Source of the DNA: Doryteuthis pealeii
Taxonomy: Eukaryota; Mollusca; Cephalopoda; Myopsida; Loliginidae
Direction: 5' to 3'
Length of the DNA stretch: 64,000 bases
Assembly (NCBI GenBank): GCA_023376005.1
Contig: CM042145.1
Coordinates: 60,433,643 to 60,497,642, forward strand
Shown here: in pieces, positions 1 to 10,250 of the stretch
Numbering within the stretch: position 1 is the stretch's first letter
Layout: the number at the start of each line of letters is the position of its first letter
Made by a program: the position numbers and the translations under genes
Notes under the pieces: model-generated
The model's input: the letters and a program-made list of their open reading frames with translations, nothing else
Databases searched by the model: none
What the model was told of the DNA's origin: nothing

Positions 1-110
1 AAAAGTTTAATTTTTAACACATGACGCCATTATATAACAGTTTTAAGCCCACCCTCGTAATAATGAAACAGCTGTTAAAGTGATATTTTAATTACTCTTC
101 CTTATATACC

Positions 111-303
111 GGTTCAGCTCAGTCCGTAAAGTGTCCCCCTAGGAACCAGAAGGTACCTAGTTCGACACCGGCTCTCGCCATCTCAGCATATGAGTAGCAT
201 ATAGATCTCTGCGGTAAAGTGAAGAACTGGTGGTAGTTGTGTATAGACTCCCTGACTATCCGGCTTATACCGTCAATAGGTCATTCTGTCTATTTTACTT
301 ACT
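111..303 (+). mobile_element. SINE-A copy (tRNA-Lys-like head), internally deleted
   Basis: Copy of the commonest repeat in the window, called SINE-A here. Full copies are about 240 bp. They begin with a tRNA-like head whose A box reads TAGCTCAGTCGG and whose B box reads GGTTCGATACC. A body follows with CGTATGAGTAGCACAGGG, GTAGGTGTGGCGCTCCACC and GACTCCCTCGCTGT, and copies end near GACTTTACTTT. This copy keeps the head and the far end but lacks about 90 bp of body. The D-arm resembles tRNA-Lys; the Pol III origin is inferred from the two boxes. Confidence 0.75.
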
Positions 304-596
304 TTTATAAGGTTATCACTATCGTACTTGGTAAGTTAGTGACGGATCAAGTTTTGTGTGGTATTACTAGTGGAGTGCTTAATATCAATTACAGAGCTTA
401 TATATATATGAAATTTAACAAGTTGCTGTTACTTTTTAAGGAAATATTCTTTACATATTGCATGGAATTTATATCAATATGGGCTGAAAAGTTGATAGGT
501 GGCTGAGGATACTCCTGTGTAACGTAAACAAAGGTTTATTTCTTAACGCAGTGTTTATTTTTCATTATTAAAAAACAAGTATTTAAGTTTAACAAA
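304..596. other. AT-rich stretch, no feature recognised
   Basis: Low-complexity AT-rich sequence. The short open frame at 237-506 overlaps the SINE and has no recognisable domain. Confidence 0.6.
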
Positions 597-972
597 AATG
601 AATATACCACTGTATGATGATTTAATTATCAACGTTTGGTATGTTTATTAAGAGCTATTGCGAAATAGTTCAATATGAAAAAAGTATGATAATCTTGATT
701 TAACTCCCTCTCACTTTTTTCTTTCTTTCCTTCTTTTCAATGTTTGATTCAAACAAATTAGACAACGCTTCCACACGGTCACCTCTCTCTTTCTATCTTT
801 CCTGTACTTTCTCTTTTCTTGTAATATTTTTCTGTGTAGCATGTCCCTTTTCTTTCTTCATAATATAAACCGAATGTTACGTTATTTAGCTGAGGTGACG
901 ACACTCATAAAAAATAATTCTGCAGATAAGCAACATTAGATAATCAGGATTTACATTTTTGCATTTCATCTT
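597..972 (-). mobile_element. Helitron-D fragment, both ends missing
   Basis: Matches the body of the full Helitron-D at 45500-45930 in the same orientation: ATACCACTGTATGATGATTT, then GCATGTCCCTTTTCTTTC and CAGGATTTACATTTTTGC. The CTAG-bearing 3' end is absent (it should lie just left of 597) and the TC 5' end is absent on the right. Non-autonomous and non-coding. Confidence 0.6.
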
Positions 973-1060
973 GGAAGATTTGGCTGAGGTGAGGACTCAT
1001 AAGAAAAAAGAACTCGGCGGATAAACAACACCAGATAATCAGGATTTACATTTTTTGGCT
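973..1060 (-). repeat. Tandem duplicate of a Helitron-D segment
   Basis: About 88 bp repeating the preceding 885-970: GGCTGAGGTGAGGACTCATA, then CAGATAATCAGGATTTACAT. The two segments are about 80-85% alike by eye. Confidence 0.6.
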
Positions 1061-1111
1061 CCTTTAAATCAAGTGGGCATGTGTTTCCTGATATATATAT
1101 ATATATATTTC

Positions 1112-1185
1112 TGTGACCTCGGGTTTCATGAGTCAGAGAGACTACTTCTGGCAAAAATACAAAAGCACGAAACCGGGGGTCACAT
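1112..1185. repeat. Small foldback
   Basis: Arms GTGACCTCGGGTTTCATG and CACGAAACCGGGGGTCAC are near reverse complements around a ~38 bp loop. It may be a MITE-like remnant; no target duplication was seen. Confidence 0.45.
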
Positions 1186-1197
1186 AAATCACCATGT

Positions 1198-1210
1198 ATG
1201 TATGTATGTG

Positions 1211-1247
<37 letters not shown>

Positions 1248-1290
1248 GTATATATATATATGTATATATGTATATGTATATATATATATG
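1198..1290. repeat. GTAT/TA microsatellite
   Basis: Alternating TATG and TA units. It creates tyrosine/isoleucine-rich open frames on both strands that are not genes. Confidence 0.9.
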
Positions 1291-1580
1291 TCTGACATGT
1301 GGTCGAATTTTGCTTTCTAAGGCTGGATATGTCAATCTATGCAAATTCCAGAAACAATGTGTCTTGCGCTATCTGTAACAAAGTCTGTAAGTCGGCTTCT
1401 GTTTTTAAGAGACATATGGTGGTGCACAAGCATAAAATTTTATCATCTTATTCATCGGGAAGGAAGTCCTTTCAGTGTCATATTTGCATCAAATTGTGGA
1501 TCTGCAGCAGGTTTGATGAGTCATTTGAGGGCTCATGCAAGGAAGGGTTCTGGTGGTGGAGTTTTAGGATTGTGAGGGAC
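1291..1580 (+). pseudogene. Retrotransposon-type tail with two C2H2 zinc fingers, frameshifted
   Basis: The first finger, about 1365-1427, reads CAICNKVCKSASVFKRHMVVH, so it keeps C-X2-C-X12-H-X3-H. The second begins at about 1476 with CHIC in the same frame. Two missing bases after CHICIKL, judged against the sister copy at 54246-54560, move GSAAGLMSHLRAH into another frame. With that gap allowed, finger two also fits C-X2-C-X12-H-X3-H. Paired fingers like these are common at the C terminus of non-LTR retrotransposon polyproteins, so a LINE tail is the best guess. A host zinc-finger relic is possible, but a second decayed copy in the window argues for a repeat. Confidence 0.6.
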
Positions 1581-2327
1581 GGCAATGATCTGTAAAGATT
1601 ATGCTGTTGTTGTTATATATAAATTTGACTTAAACAATTCTAGCCCACCAATGCTTCTCCGTTCTCAATTCACCAACACAGTCGTTGCCACCGTATCGTA
1701 CCAGTAGTAAATCAGATTGATTTTGACGGGTACTCTGCTAGTTTATTTCATAAAACAAACATTACTAAAACTACATCACTGTTTCATTATAATATTCTCT
1801 CTTATATCTGGATTAGAATTATTAAGCATCCTTCATATTGCTTCTTTAACTTCAAGAGTCTTTTCTCGTTGAATTAAGAATTATGCTGCATATCTTTCGC
1901 TTATTTTTTGTTTTTGTTTTGTTTCTTTATCAACGAGTCGTTGTACTCTTCTCACCGATTCGCCGGAAATAGAACGTCTCTGCTTGTATTAATGGTTCAT
2001 ATTTTCCTGAGAGAGAGAGAGAGAGAAAACTAATTAATTCGACAATGATTTCCAGAATTTGTGATAAGACACTCGGTTATGTTTTTTATTTTTCTGAAAT
2101 ACATTAACATCAATCGGCTTTTAGTATCCAAAAATACAGACATCTTTAATAGCGATACACATAAATGTTTTTAAAAATGATTTGATATTTATGCTTTTAA
2201 TAAAATTACACACCGCAAGAATAAAACTCCTTGGTTATTATCAATTTTTGACTAGTATTCTTTCAATTTTAATGTCCGTTGAATTTCAGAAGTTCTAAAA
2301 CCGCATTTTACAGACATAACTCATAAT
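1581..2327. other. AT-rich stretch, no gene recognised
   Basis: Only a short GA run near 2011-2027 stands out. Confidence 0.5.
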
Positions 2328-2562
2328 TTTAGCTCAGTCAGTAGAGCGTTGGACTAGGGACTACAAGGTTCTTGGTTCGATACCGGCCCTCGCTAACTCA
2401 GCGTATGAGTAGCACAAGGTAAAGTAAGGAGCTGGTGGTAGGTGTGGCGCTCCACCTCAGACGCCAAAACTCTCTCCTTGATCTAGCGCTCGTGAAAAGG
2501 GATAAACTCCCTCGCTGTCCGGCTAATACCGACTTTTGGCTATTCCGACGACTTTACCTACT
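2328..2562 (+). mobile_element. SINE-A copy, near full length
   Basis: TTAGCTCAGTCAGTAGAGCG supplies the A box and GGTTCGATACC the B box. The body and the GACGACTTTACC end are present. It abuts the AT-rich G repeat that hosts two Helitrons. Confidence 0.85.
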
Positions 2563-2626
2563 CGTATTAAGAATATTCTCGTGAAGCTATGATTGTTTAC
2601 TCAGTTATATGGTTTCAAGTAGCTAA
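2563..2626. repeat. AT-rich dispersed repeat G, left flank of Helitron-E1
   Basis: Contains TTATATGGTTTCAAGTA. Related wording (TTGAAGTTATAATTGTTTAC, GTTACTTGACACCATATAA) recurs at 3264-3433, 4062-4160, 36960-37090, 46020-46078 and 46303-46400. Function unknown. Confidence 0.5.
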
Positions 2627-3263
2627 TCTTATTATAATGGAGATTGTGGGTTTGTCTGTCTGTAACCGAAACTATATTACTATACAAGTCACAATTCCTT
2701 TAGTTATTTACATCATATTCTCCATGATTTTATTTTTATTTAAACCTCAATTATTAATAAAATTGTTTTACATTACTTACACTATTGACCATACCTACAT
2801 AATAATAACATGCAATTGTATTTATATATACAACAAAATAGAGGTTTACAGTGTGAATGGGAAGGCTAATTTGCATATTGATCTTAAAAAATTGATTTTA
2901 ATAAATATATGCTTAGTATTATTGATTTCTAATTGTTTGGTTTTATCTTATTGAATATGAGCAAAAATCTCTTCAATAAATCTTAAAAGAAATCCCTTAA
3001 CAATAAGAAATAACTGTCATTTTATTCTTTACTTCCTATTTTAACTGAATAGTTAAATTAGGAAAATTTACCAAAGAAAGGAGTAATGGAAAATGATGGA
3101 AGAGTTAGTTTCAAAGTTGTTCTATTTTTCAATCATACCCCCTCTGTTCAAAATCTTTTTATCTACATTCTTATTCAGTTTCATTAGACTTTCTAATTTA
3201 ATATATTTTTATTATAAAATCTAACTAAAATACTTGCACCCGGAGGGTGCATATATTTGCTAG
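2627..3263 (+). mobile_element. Helitron-E1, non-autonomous, both ends present
   Basis: The 5' end is A|TCTTATTATAATGGAGATTG. The 3' end has the hairpin GCACCC-GGA-GGGTGC (3236-3250), nine bases, then CTAG (3260-3263) followed by T. These are the defining Helitron termini: a TC start, a 3' hairpin, a CTRR end, and insertion between A and T. The 637-bp interior has no Rep/helicase frame, so it depends on an autonomous partner. The 121-residue open frame inside is AT-rich and unrecognised. Confidence 0.85.
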
Positions 3264-3433
3264 TGATTATAATACTATGTGCAAATTATCTGTATTAAGA
3301 ATAGCTACTTGAAGTTATAATTGTTTACAAAGGATTATTATAGTTACTTGACACCATATAAATGCATGCAAATTATTTGTATGTACAATAGTTACTTGAA
3401 GCTATAATTGTGTATTAAAGGTTATTATTATTA
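3264..3433. repeat. Repeat G spacer between two Helitrons
   Basis: 170 bp holding two related stretches of the G repeat (TACTTGAAGTTATAATTG and TACTTGAAGCTATAATTG). It separates the facing 3' ends of two Helitrons. Confidence 0.6.
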
Positions 3434-4061
3434 CTAGCAAATATATGCACCCTCCGGGTGCCAGTATTTAAGTTTAAAGGTAATAAAATATTAGATTAAA
3501 TCAGAAAGGCTTATGAAACTGAAGAAAAATTCAGATAAAAAGATTTGAAACGGAGGGGTATAATCGGAAAATAGAACAACTGAAACTTACTATTTCATCA
3601 CTTCCGTTTTTCAATGCTAAATTTTCCTAATTTAACTATTTAGTTAAAATAGGAAGTAAAGAATACAATTACAGTTATTTCTTCTTGTTAATGAATTTCT
3701 CTTAGGATTTATTGAAGAGATTTTTACTCATATTCATTAAGATAAAACAAAACAATTAGAAATCAACAATACCAAGCACATATTTATTAAAATCAGTTTT
3801 TTTAATATTAATATGCAAATTAGCTTTACGTTTACACTTAAAACTGGTATTTTGTTGTATATATAAATACAATTGCATGTTATTAGTATTTAGGTGAGGC
3901 TAACAGTATTAATAATGTCAAACAGTTTTATTATTAATTGAAGTTTAAATAGAAATAGAATCCTGGAGAATGTGACGTAAATAACTAAGGGAATTGTTAC
4001 TTGTGTAGTAATATAGTTTCGGTTACAGACAGAAAAACACACAATCTCCATTATAATAAGA
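3434..4061 (-). mobile_element. Helitron-E2, non-autonomous, inverted relative to E1
   Basis: Read on the minus strand it starts A|TCTTATTATAATGGAGATTG near 4061. It ends GCACCCGGAGGGTGC, ATATATTTG, CTAG (3434-3437), and the next minus-strand base is T. It is 628 bp and close to E1 along its whole length, with some small indels. With E1 it makes a ~1.43 kb imperfect inverted repeat. Confidence 0.85.
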
Positions 4062-4164
4062 TTAGTAGTAATTTGAAACTATATAACTGGGCAACAAAAA
4101 ATAATTATTAAATTGAAATTGTTACTTGAAACCATATAATTGTGTATAAAATATTAGTGTTAGA
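4062..4164. repeat. Repeat G, right flank of Helitron-E2
   Basis: Contains GTTACTTGAAACCATATAAT and GTGTATAAAATATTAG, matching the other G stretches. Confidence 0.5.
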
Positions 4165-4405
4165 GGGTGGATAAGACCTCCACAATGGAACAACCTATTA
4201 GCCGTGGGTGGCGACCCATTGATATCAGAGGACAGTATTGTGGTGGCTGCACGGTCCGTGAACCGAATACTAAGTGGTCCTGTGACATGTAACATTCCAC
4301 TTCAGCCCTTACTTAGGCAAGACAGGCGGTTAGAGAGGCCCATTCCGATCAATCGGCTGGTCATGTTAATCCACCACCACTTTTCATCACATCGGTACTA
4401 GAACT
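4165..4405 (+). mobile_element. Repeat C fragment
   Basis: Part of the ~590 bp dispersed repeat called C here (full copies at 20041-20632 and 20815-21412). It keeps GCCGTGGGTGGCGACCC, TTACTTAGGCAAGACAGGCG and CCGATCAATCGGCTGGTCAT, then diverges. C has no recognisable protein and no clear tRNA head. Confidence 0.65.
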
Positions 4406-4462
4406 TCGTCACTGAGTGTCGACAAACTCCAGTATTTATTAATGCTCATGAAGTTAATGAAA

Positions 4463-4888
4463 ATTATTTCTTAAATACTCGTATTTCCTTAAAAGTACAG
4501 CTGTTATCATTTCCCAACACTCTCTGGTTAAAATCGTCGAAGATAAAATGCAAAAATGTAAATCATGATTTTCTGGTGCTGCTTATCCATCAAGTTCTTG
4601 TTTCTAGTGAGTATCATCACCTTCGCTAAATAATCAATCATTCTGTTTCTATTAAGAAAAGTAAGAAAAAGGACATGCTACACAGGAAACATATAAGAAA
4701 GAGTAGGGGAAACTGTGTGCAGACGTGATAACGATATTCTGTTTCAATCAAACAATGAAAAAAAAAAAGATAGTGTTAAATCAAGATTATCATACTTTTT
4801 ACATATTGAACTATATTGCAATAGCTCTTAATTTAATTATTACGTTTGTTTAATTATCACACTGTGGTATATGCACAGGTCCTGCTAG
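4463..4888 (+). mobile_element. Helitron-D1, non-autonomous
   Basis: The 3' end has a CTGTGG...CCACAG-type hairpin (here CTGTGGTATATGCACAG), then GTCCTG, CTAG (4885-4888) and T. The 5' end is blurred (CTTAAATACTCGTATTTCC aligns with TC-started copies). It shares its body with D2 and D3. No coding capacity. Confidence 0.7.
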
Positions 4889-6120
4889 TAAAATCATAAT
4901 ATCAAAACTGTGTTATGCATCATGAAAATGATTACGCAAGTTTATTTCATTATAATCTAGAAACTGTTTCGTATTTCAAAAGACGATTTCTTTTCTGTAA
5001 ATCCTATAAACTGTGTAGAATTCAGCTAGATTTTCTGATTCCGACAATATTTCTATTTAATTGTTGATTTGTATCTTCTTTATTATACATTTCCGTTACG
5101 TAATATGATGGTTCCTTGGGGCAGAATGCGATTTAAATTTGTTTGATTTCTTCTTCTTTTGCCTTTCGGTCAATGAAAATCAATGATATTCAAACGTTTA
5201 CTCTGCTTTGATTGGTTACTGGCATTTGGACTAAAAAGAAAATCTAAAAGAATAATTTGTAATTGTAAGTGGATTTTGGTTGATTTACATTAAGTGGTTT
5301 TATTTCTTACCAGATGATCTCAAAAGTATATTATTCTTACAACCGTTCAAACCAAATCTTACTTCATCTTCATTCAAAGGATTTCGATGACTCAATTAAG
5401 AGCTACAGAAAACTAGCTGTATGATCCCAGCCTTTCCCGGGTTATATTGCTGGATTATGCTTTCAATTTAGGAATAGACTGATGACGTGCTAACGTTTGT
5501 TACGTTCTCTGCTCTCACTTTTAAATGAGGTGATGATGTGTTGATAGAACTATTTGTATATTTATCTCTGGACCTGTACTGCATCGGAGAGGCTCTAATC
5601 TTCGTTGCTGAATCGATTCTAAAGTTGGCAAACGATTACTGGATGTTTTGAAGTCTGAAAACCATCTTGGGGAGTTGGAGGGGGACATCTTGCCTTGTGC
5701 CATTTAGAGTTTTAGTAATAACACAAAGCCACTTCTTTTTCTCATGAGATTTTTATTTTCCCAAAACCAAAACTGCCGAAAGCAAAGGCTCCATGTCTCA
5801 CTCTCGACGCATAATTCCCAACACAATTCACACTCAGACCACTCCTCGTCTCTCACACTTCGCCAGGTAACATCGCTCGTCCAATAGGACAATGCCATGT
5901 GGTTATGATGATTCATCATTAAAGTTTTCCATTCTCCTCTAACACATAATTCTTGCTAAAAACTGTTCCTTGCTGATTTACATATCAAGTTACACACATG
6001 GCTCCACCCCACCACAGATGTTACAATATACCATCTGGCTATCTCTACGTATTCACTTTTTAAATCTCATATTGCTCACCATTTGATAACAGTACCTATC
6101 GCTTGATGTGCTTGTTAAGA
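4889..6120. other. Unassigned AT-rich stretch
   Basis: No repeat or coding match recognised. Short minus-strand open frames at 5521-5919 have no known domain and no matching splice signals. Confidence 0.5.
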
Positions 6121-6480
6121 TGTAAAATAATTAGAGATCTCGAGCAATTATTTTAGGTGTTTATAATTTATGATTTAGGGTTTTGGATTCGGAAGGAAAG
6201 AGAAAAGAAATAAAAATGTTAAAAAGATATTTGGCTGGAGTGTCAACAATATTGGAATGTGATAGAAGATATTTGGTTGAAATAAAAACAACGCAAATGA
6301 TGGCAACTTCCGATGGTGAAATGGTGGTATCTACGTCCCTAATAATCAGCTGATATTTTGGAAATGCTGACGTATGCCAAACCAATTAGAGGTTAATAAA
6401 TAATTGAAATGTTTAGGATATTATAAAAATCCCTGTTTTGGAAGAAGAGAACAGACTGGAGACAAGTAGCAAGTCATGGG
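6121..6480 (+). repeat. Left unit of a direct repeat, LTR-like
   Basis: Starts TAAAATAATTAGAGATCTCG and later holds TGCCAAACCAATTAG, TAATAAATAATTGAAATG and a TATA-like TATTATAAAAATCC. A shorter second unit lies at 6641-6830. Together they could be a miniature LTR element; orientation is inferred from the TATA-like motif. Confidence 0.4.
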
Positions 6481-6640
6481 AGACGAAACCCGCACGACGT
6501 CACCCAGACTTAGCCACGGTCTCCCTTTCTTTCTTTCTTTCTGAGTTGACAGTTGTGCGGGTAAAAAAAAACACATTCTTCCCTTCCTTCTTCTTTGCAT
6601 TGATGGTTTCGAATTAAAAAAAAAATTCTTATATTTAATT

Positions 6641-6830
6641 TTGTAAAATAATTAGCGATCTCAAGCAATTATCTTAGTCGGTTGTAATTTATGATTTTAG
6701 GAATGCTGACATGCGCCAAACCAATTAGTTTAATAAATAATTAAAATGTTTACGATATTATAAAAAAACGTAGTTTTGGAAGGGGCAGACAGATAAGGGG
6801 CGAGAGACTGGAAGACAGAAGTCCACCAGA
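6641..6830 (+). repeat. Right unit of the direct repeat, ~180 bp deleted
   Basis: Repeats the left unit from TAAAATAATTAGCGATCTCA to AGAGACTGG but lacks the middle (left-unit bases between the GATTTAGG-like and TGCTGACG-like points). Confidence 0.45.
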
Positions 6831-6863
6831 CTAAGGACATCAAATGCACACGTAAGCCGGTGA

Positions 6864-6865
<2 letters not shown>

Positions 6866-6893
<28 letters not shown>
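6866..6893. repeat. TA microsatellite
   Basis: About 28 bp of TA, adjoining the left arm of the inverted-repeat element. Confidence 0.9.
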
Positions 6894-6896
<3 letters not shown>

Positions 6897-7073
6897 GAAA
6901 GTAAGTAAACAATGTGTTTATTTTTTATATGGCCTTTTTAGCCGACAATTTTTGGGGATATGTGCTTAATTGAAGTGATACCTAGTTTTGAAAATTAATT
7001 AGTTGATAATTAATGAATTTAGGCGGGCATATATGTTCAAATGTAAGGCTAAACAAATCGAGAAAGTTTCAAT

Positions 7074-7115
7074 CCCTGTATGTACATTTCGACCTATTAG
7101 GTCTCATCAGCAAGG
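7074..7115 (-). ncRNA. Type I hammerhead ribozyme HHR-1
   Basis: Minus-strand order: stem I CCTTG, core CTGATGA, stem II GACCT-AAT-AGGTC (5 perfect pairs), core GAAA, stem III palindrome TGTACA, cleavage dinucleotide TA, stem I partner CAGGG (one G-U pair). All invariant hammerhead core bases are present, and cleavage is predicted between 7079 and 7078. A Pol III B-box-like TTCGAGTCAC lies about 25 nt upstream (7141-7153); no A box is seen. It is expected to self-cleave in the RNA; activity is inferred from known hammerheads. Confidence 0.8.
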
Positions 7116-7227
7116 TTATAGACATGGGAGACTGCTCCGTGTGTGACTCGAAAAAAAATGTATATGCAAGAAAACGTTAATGTTTAAAAGTAATACATCT
7201 GTTGATAATTTTTCCTCAAAGGGAAAG

Positions 7228-7229
<2 letters not shown>

Positions 7230-7286
<57 letters not shown>
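7230..7286. repeat. TA microsatellite
   Basis: About 57 bp of TA within element L. Confidence 0.9.
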
Positions 7287-7292
<6 letters not shown>

Positions 7293-7729
7293 TCTCCAAT
7301 AAACCGGTAAGTTGGAAGACTCCATTTCGGATCTATATCCTCTGTATATCCACACTGCATGCAGATGCTGATGCACACATAGACTTTTACAAGTATAATT
7401 CCAAATCCCTAAAAGAGCTCAATGTAAGATAATTCATAAATTAATTATATACAGAGCAATATTAACACATTTAATATAAAAGAAAAACTCAACAAACCGT
7501 CATGTGAATTTGTTTTTATCATCCTATATAAAGTTATGAGTTTTTGAATAAAAAAAAGAGTCGACTGTCTTTTATTTAAAAAAGGAAAGGAAGAAATGCA
7601 AGAAAAGGGGTTTCTTTTTTTTCTATTCTAGTATATTTTTTGAAATGGCTATCTGATGAAACTTGGGTCATTTATTGGGTTTCTGGCCGAAATAAATTTA
7701 TGACAGCCAAATGACGGTTTCTTGAGTTT

Positions 7730-7762
<33 letters not shown>

Positions 7763-7950
7763 CATTGAAAGCATATATATATATATATATCTATATATAT
7801 CGATTTGTTTAGCTTTACATTTGAATAGGTATGCCCGCTTAATTCATTAATTATTTATTTTCAAAATTAGGTACGACTTATTAAGCGCATATTCTCCCAA
7901 GAATTGTCGACTAAAAAAGCCATATCAAACACATTGGTTGTTTGATTTCT

Positions 7951-8422
7951 TCTCATATATATTCTCTTTCATTTCGTCTCTTACTCGGACTATTGTAGAC
8001 GCTGTTATTCAAAAAATCATAAAAGATATATATAGTCTGGCAATCTAACGACAAACAATTCCAGGAAAATATGCTACTACATTGTCTATAAAGTAAACAT
8101 TGATATGCAATATGTTTAAGAGGTGAAAGAATGTAAATCACCTGCTTTTAGCTGTAAGATCGCCAAAAGTATTTCTGTGATCTAGTTTGAAGAATATCAC
8201 GAGAAAAAAGAATGAGTTGGAAATAAACAAAAAATCTTCCACGAATGCTTTGAAAGAATACTGACCCTCCTAAAATAGTGTGAATGGTGTAGTGGTTATG
8301 GAACGAGAGAACCGAGTTCAAAATCCTCTCGTGTCAATTTACGTTTACTTCGTAATTACTTCTTCGCGAAAAGCATGAGTCCATGTTTAAAAATCCGCTG
8401 TTGCATAGTACCCATAAAAAAT
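7951..8422. other. Unassigned stretch
   Basis: No recognised feature. The minus-strand frame at 7953-8141 has no identifiable domain. Confidence 0.5.
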
Positions 8423-8664
8423 GACTGTCAGTAGAGCGTTCGGCTAGAAATCAAAAGGTCCCTGGTTCTATAGCGGCCATCGCCAACTCAGCGTATGAGT
8501 AGCACAGGGATCTGTGCGGTAAAGTGAGGAGCTGATGGTAAGTGTGGCGCTCCACCTCAGATGCTAAAATAATCTCCTTGGTCTAGTGCTGATGAAAAGG
8601 GGATAGACTCCCTCGCTGTCTGGCTGATACCGACACTTGGCCGCCCCGACGACTTTACTTTTAC
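8423..8664 (+). mobile_element. SINE-A copy, 5' head partly lost
   Basis: Begins at CAGTAGAGCGTTCGGCTAG and runs through to GACGACTTTACTTTTACT. The B box is altered (GGTTCTATAGCGG). It joins a minus-strand repeat C directly at its end. Confidence 0.8.
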
Positions 8665-9108
8665 TGGTCAGAGTAGACCAGGGAGCAATGGTGATGAAGG
8701 GGGCTTTACATTTCTAAACCTCCAGAACTGGAACCTTACCATCATATAGGTTAATGTAATTTCCAGGACATGAAGACACTCAGCCACCGCCTTCTATCAC
8801 ATATATGATAAAAAAAAGGGTTGGAGGTTGCCATAAGGGCAATAAGGTTGGAACAATCAAATAGGTGCTAGGGCTTGACATGACCAGCCGATTGATACAA
8901 GGGGACTCTCCGACTGCCCGTCTAGCCCAAGTAAGGGCCTAAGTGGAGTGTTGCGTGTCATGGACTGCTTAGCTACCAGGATTCCGTCCTTAAGCATCAT
9001 GGATCGCCACCCACTTCCAACAGGTGGCCCCACTGAGGGGGGGGGTCTTACATCTCTGCAGAGGTGTAGTTAGTGTATTCTCAAACCTCAGCCGACAGAG
9101 CTGAAAAT
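8665..9108 (-). mobile_element. Repeat C, partial
   Basis: Reverse of the C unit: GACCAGGGAGCAATGGTGAT, CCTCCAGAACTGGAACC, GGTGCTAGGGCTTGACATGA, GCCACCCACTTCCAACAGGT. It lacks the CGGCAT/ATGCCG terminal hairpin. The C-rich and G-rich runs are part of the unit. Confidence 0.75.
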
Positions 9109-10250
9109 GTATGTTTTTTTTTTTTTAATGATTTTATGTGGTAGTAGGTTTTTAGATTATTTGGTGCGTGTTCCCTGGTTGTTTCTTTTAAACCCTATTA
9201 TACGTGGTTCTTCCTTCTTGTCGATTGTCAGGCTGAAAAGGAATTAAGAGAGAAAAAACACAAGTCATTTTTAGGTTTCAGACTTTATTCTAGGTTCATA
9301 GCTATTTCGTGGAGAGGAAATTCTATACTGTACCAGTCGTAGTGTCTGTTCCCAGTGAATGCTTGATATAAAATGGCCGAGGTTTCCTTTTGGGGCTAGG
9401 AAGGTGACCTTTTCTCTGCGTCTGTCCAGAGGATTCTTCCTGTCTGAGAGCTCCTGAGAGATTTTTTTAAATCTAATTTCATTTTTTTTTAATCCTCATA
9501 AGTTATACGACCATGTAAAAATACAAAAAAAACACCTTAAGAAACAACTACCCAAAAATGTAAATATGAATTTACAATGAACGTGATAATATAAACTGTA
9601 GTCATAGAATAATCTTAGACAGGTTGTTGTACAATTAAAAATCAATAAATTTTCGAAACTTAGTTTTATGAATTTGAATTTTGCCAATTTAAGTAATTTT
9701 ACATAATTATTTTCAAAATATTTAGCATGTAATTCTGATCATAGAATTTTCTATTTTAAATTCAGTTGTCTGTTTTCTGTAAAATGTTATATATCATACC
9801 AGTTGAATTACTAAAATCAAAAACAACTTAAATTGCTGGGAATATTTTGGAAAGTGAAGTATTATGGAAAATTTTAATCGTATAATTATCTTTAACAATT
9901 TGCGGTTTATTTTCTGAGAAATTAGTTTAAAAAATCATTTATTCAAAACAACTTAAATTAGCTAAATTATTTTGAAATGCTATGTTCTGTAGAGAATTTA
10001 AATTTAATGGTGTTTTGGAATAAACGCCTTCACATTGAAATGTTTGATATTTAATTTTTTTTTTTAATTCTTTGCCTTTTTAAATAAGATTTAGATTAAT
10101 AAAAAGTGATTTTATGTTCAAGAAGCGTATTTAATTTGCAACACACGCACACACACAAATATATATATATTTTTAAGGGGATGAGATCAGCCGTTGCGCA
10201 TGCACGTTGAGGAAAAGGCATATCTATCTATCTATCTATCGTGTGTGTGA
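9109..10250. other. Unassigned AT-rich stretch
   Basis: No gene. Contains a T run (9115-9127), CA/TA runs (10140-10172) and a short TATC run (10221-10240). Confidence 0.55.

Larger units (their letters stand above)
6895..7950. mobile_element. Inverted-repeat element L with a hammerhead ribozyme inside
   Basis: The left arm (about 6905-7062) and right arm (about 7800-7945) are reverse complements over ~150 bp. Landmarks are ATATGGC, TTTTAGCCGACAATT, GAAAATTAATTAGTTGATAA and GGCGGGCATA on the left and their complements on the right. The interior holds a minus-strand hammerhead ribozyme directly inside the left arm, a TA array (7230-7286), a 31-base T run (7731-7761) and a second TA array. A collapsed relative with almost no interior is at 44925-45165. 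It could be a DNA-transposon-like foldback, or two opposed partial copies of one ribozyme-bearing retroelement. I favour the second. Confidence 0.6.

Noticed and set aside
7651..7705. Plus-strand CTGATGA ... GAAA as another hammerhead
   Set aside because: The sequence between the two core boxes does not pair as stem II and no cut site or stem I follows.
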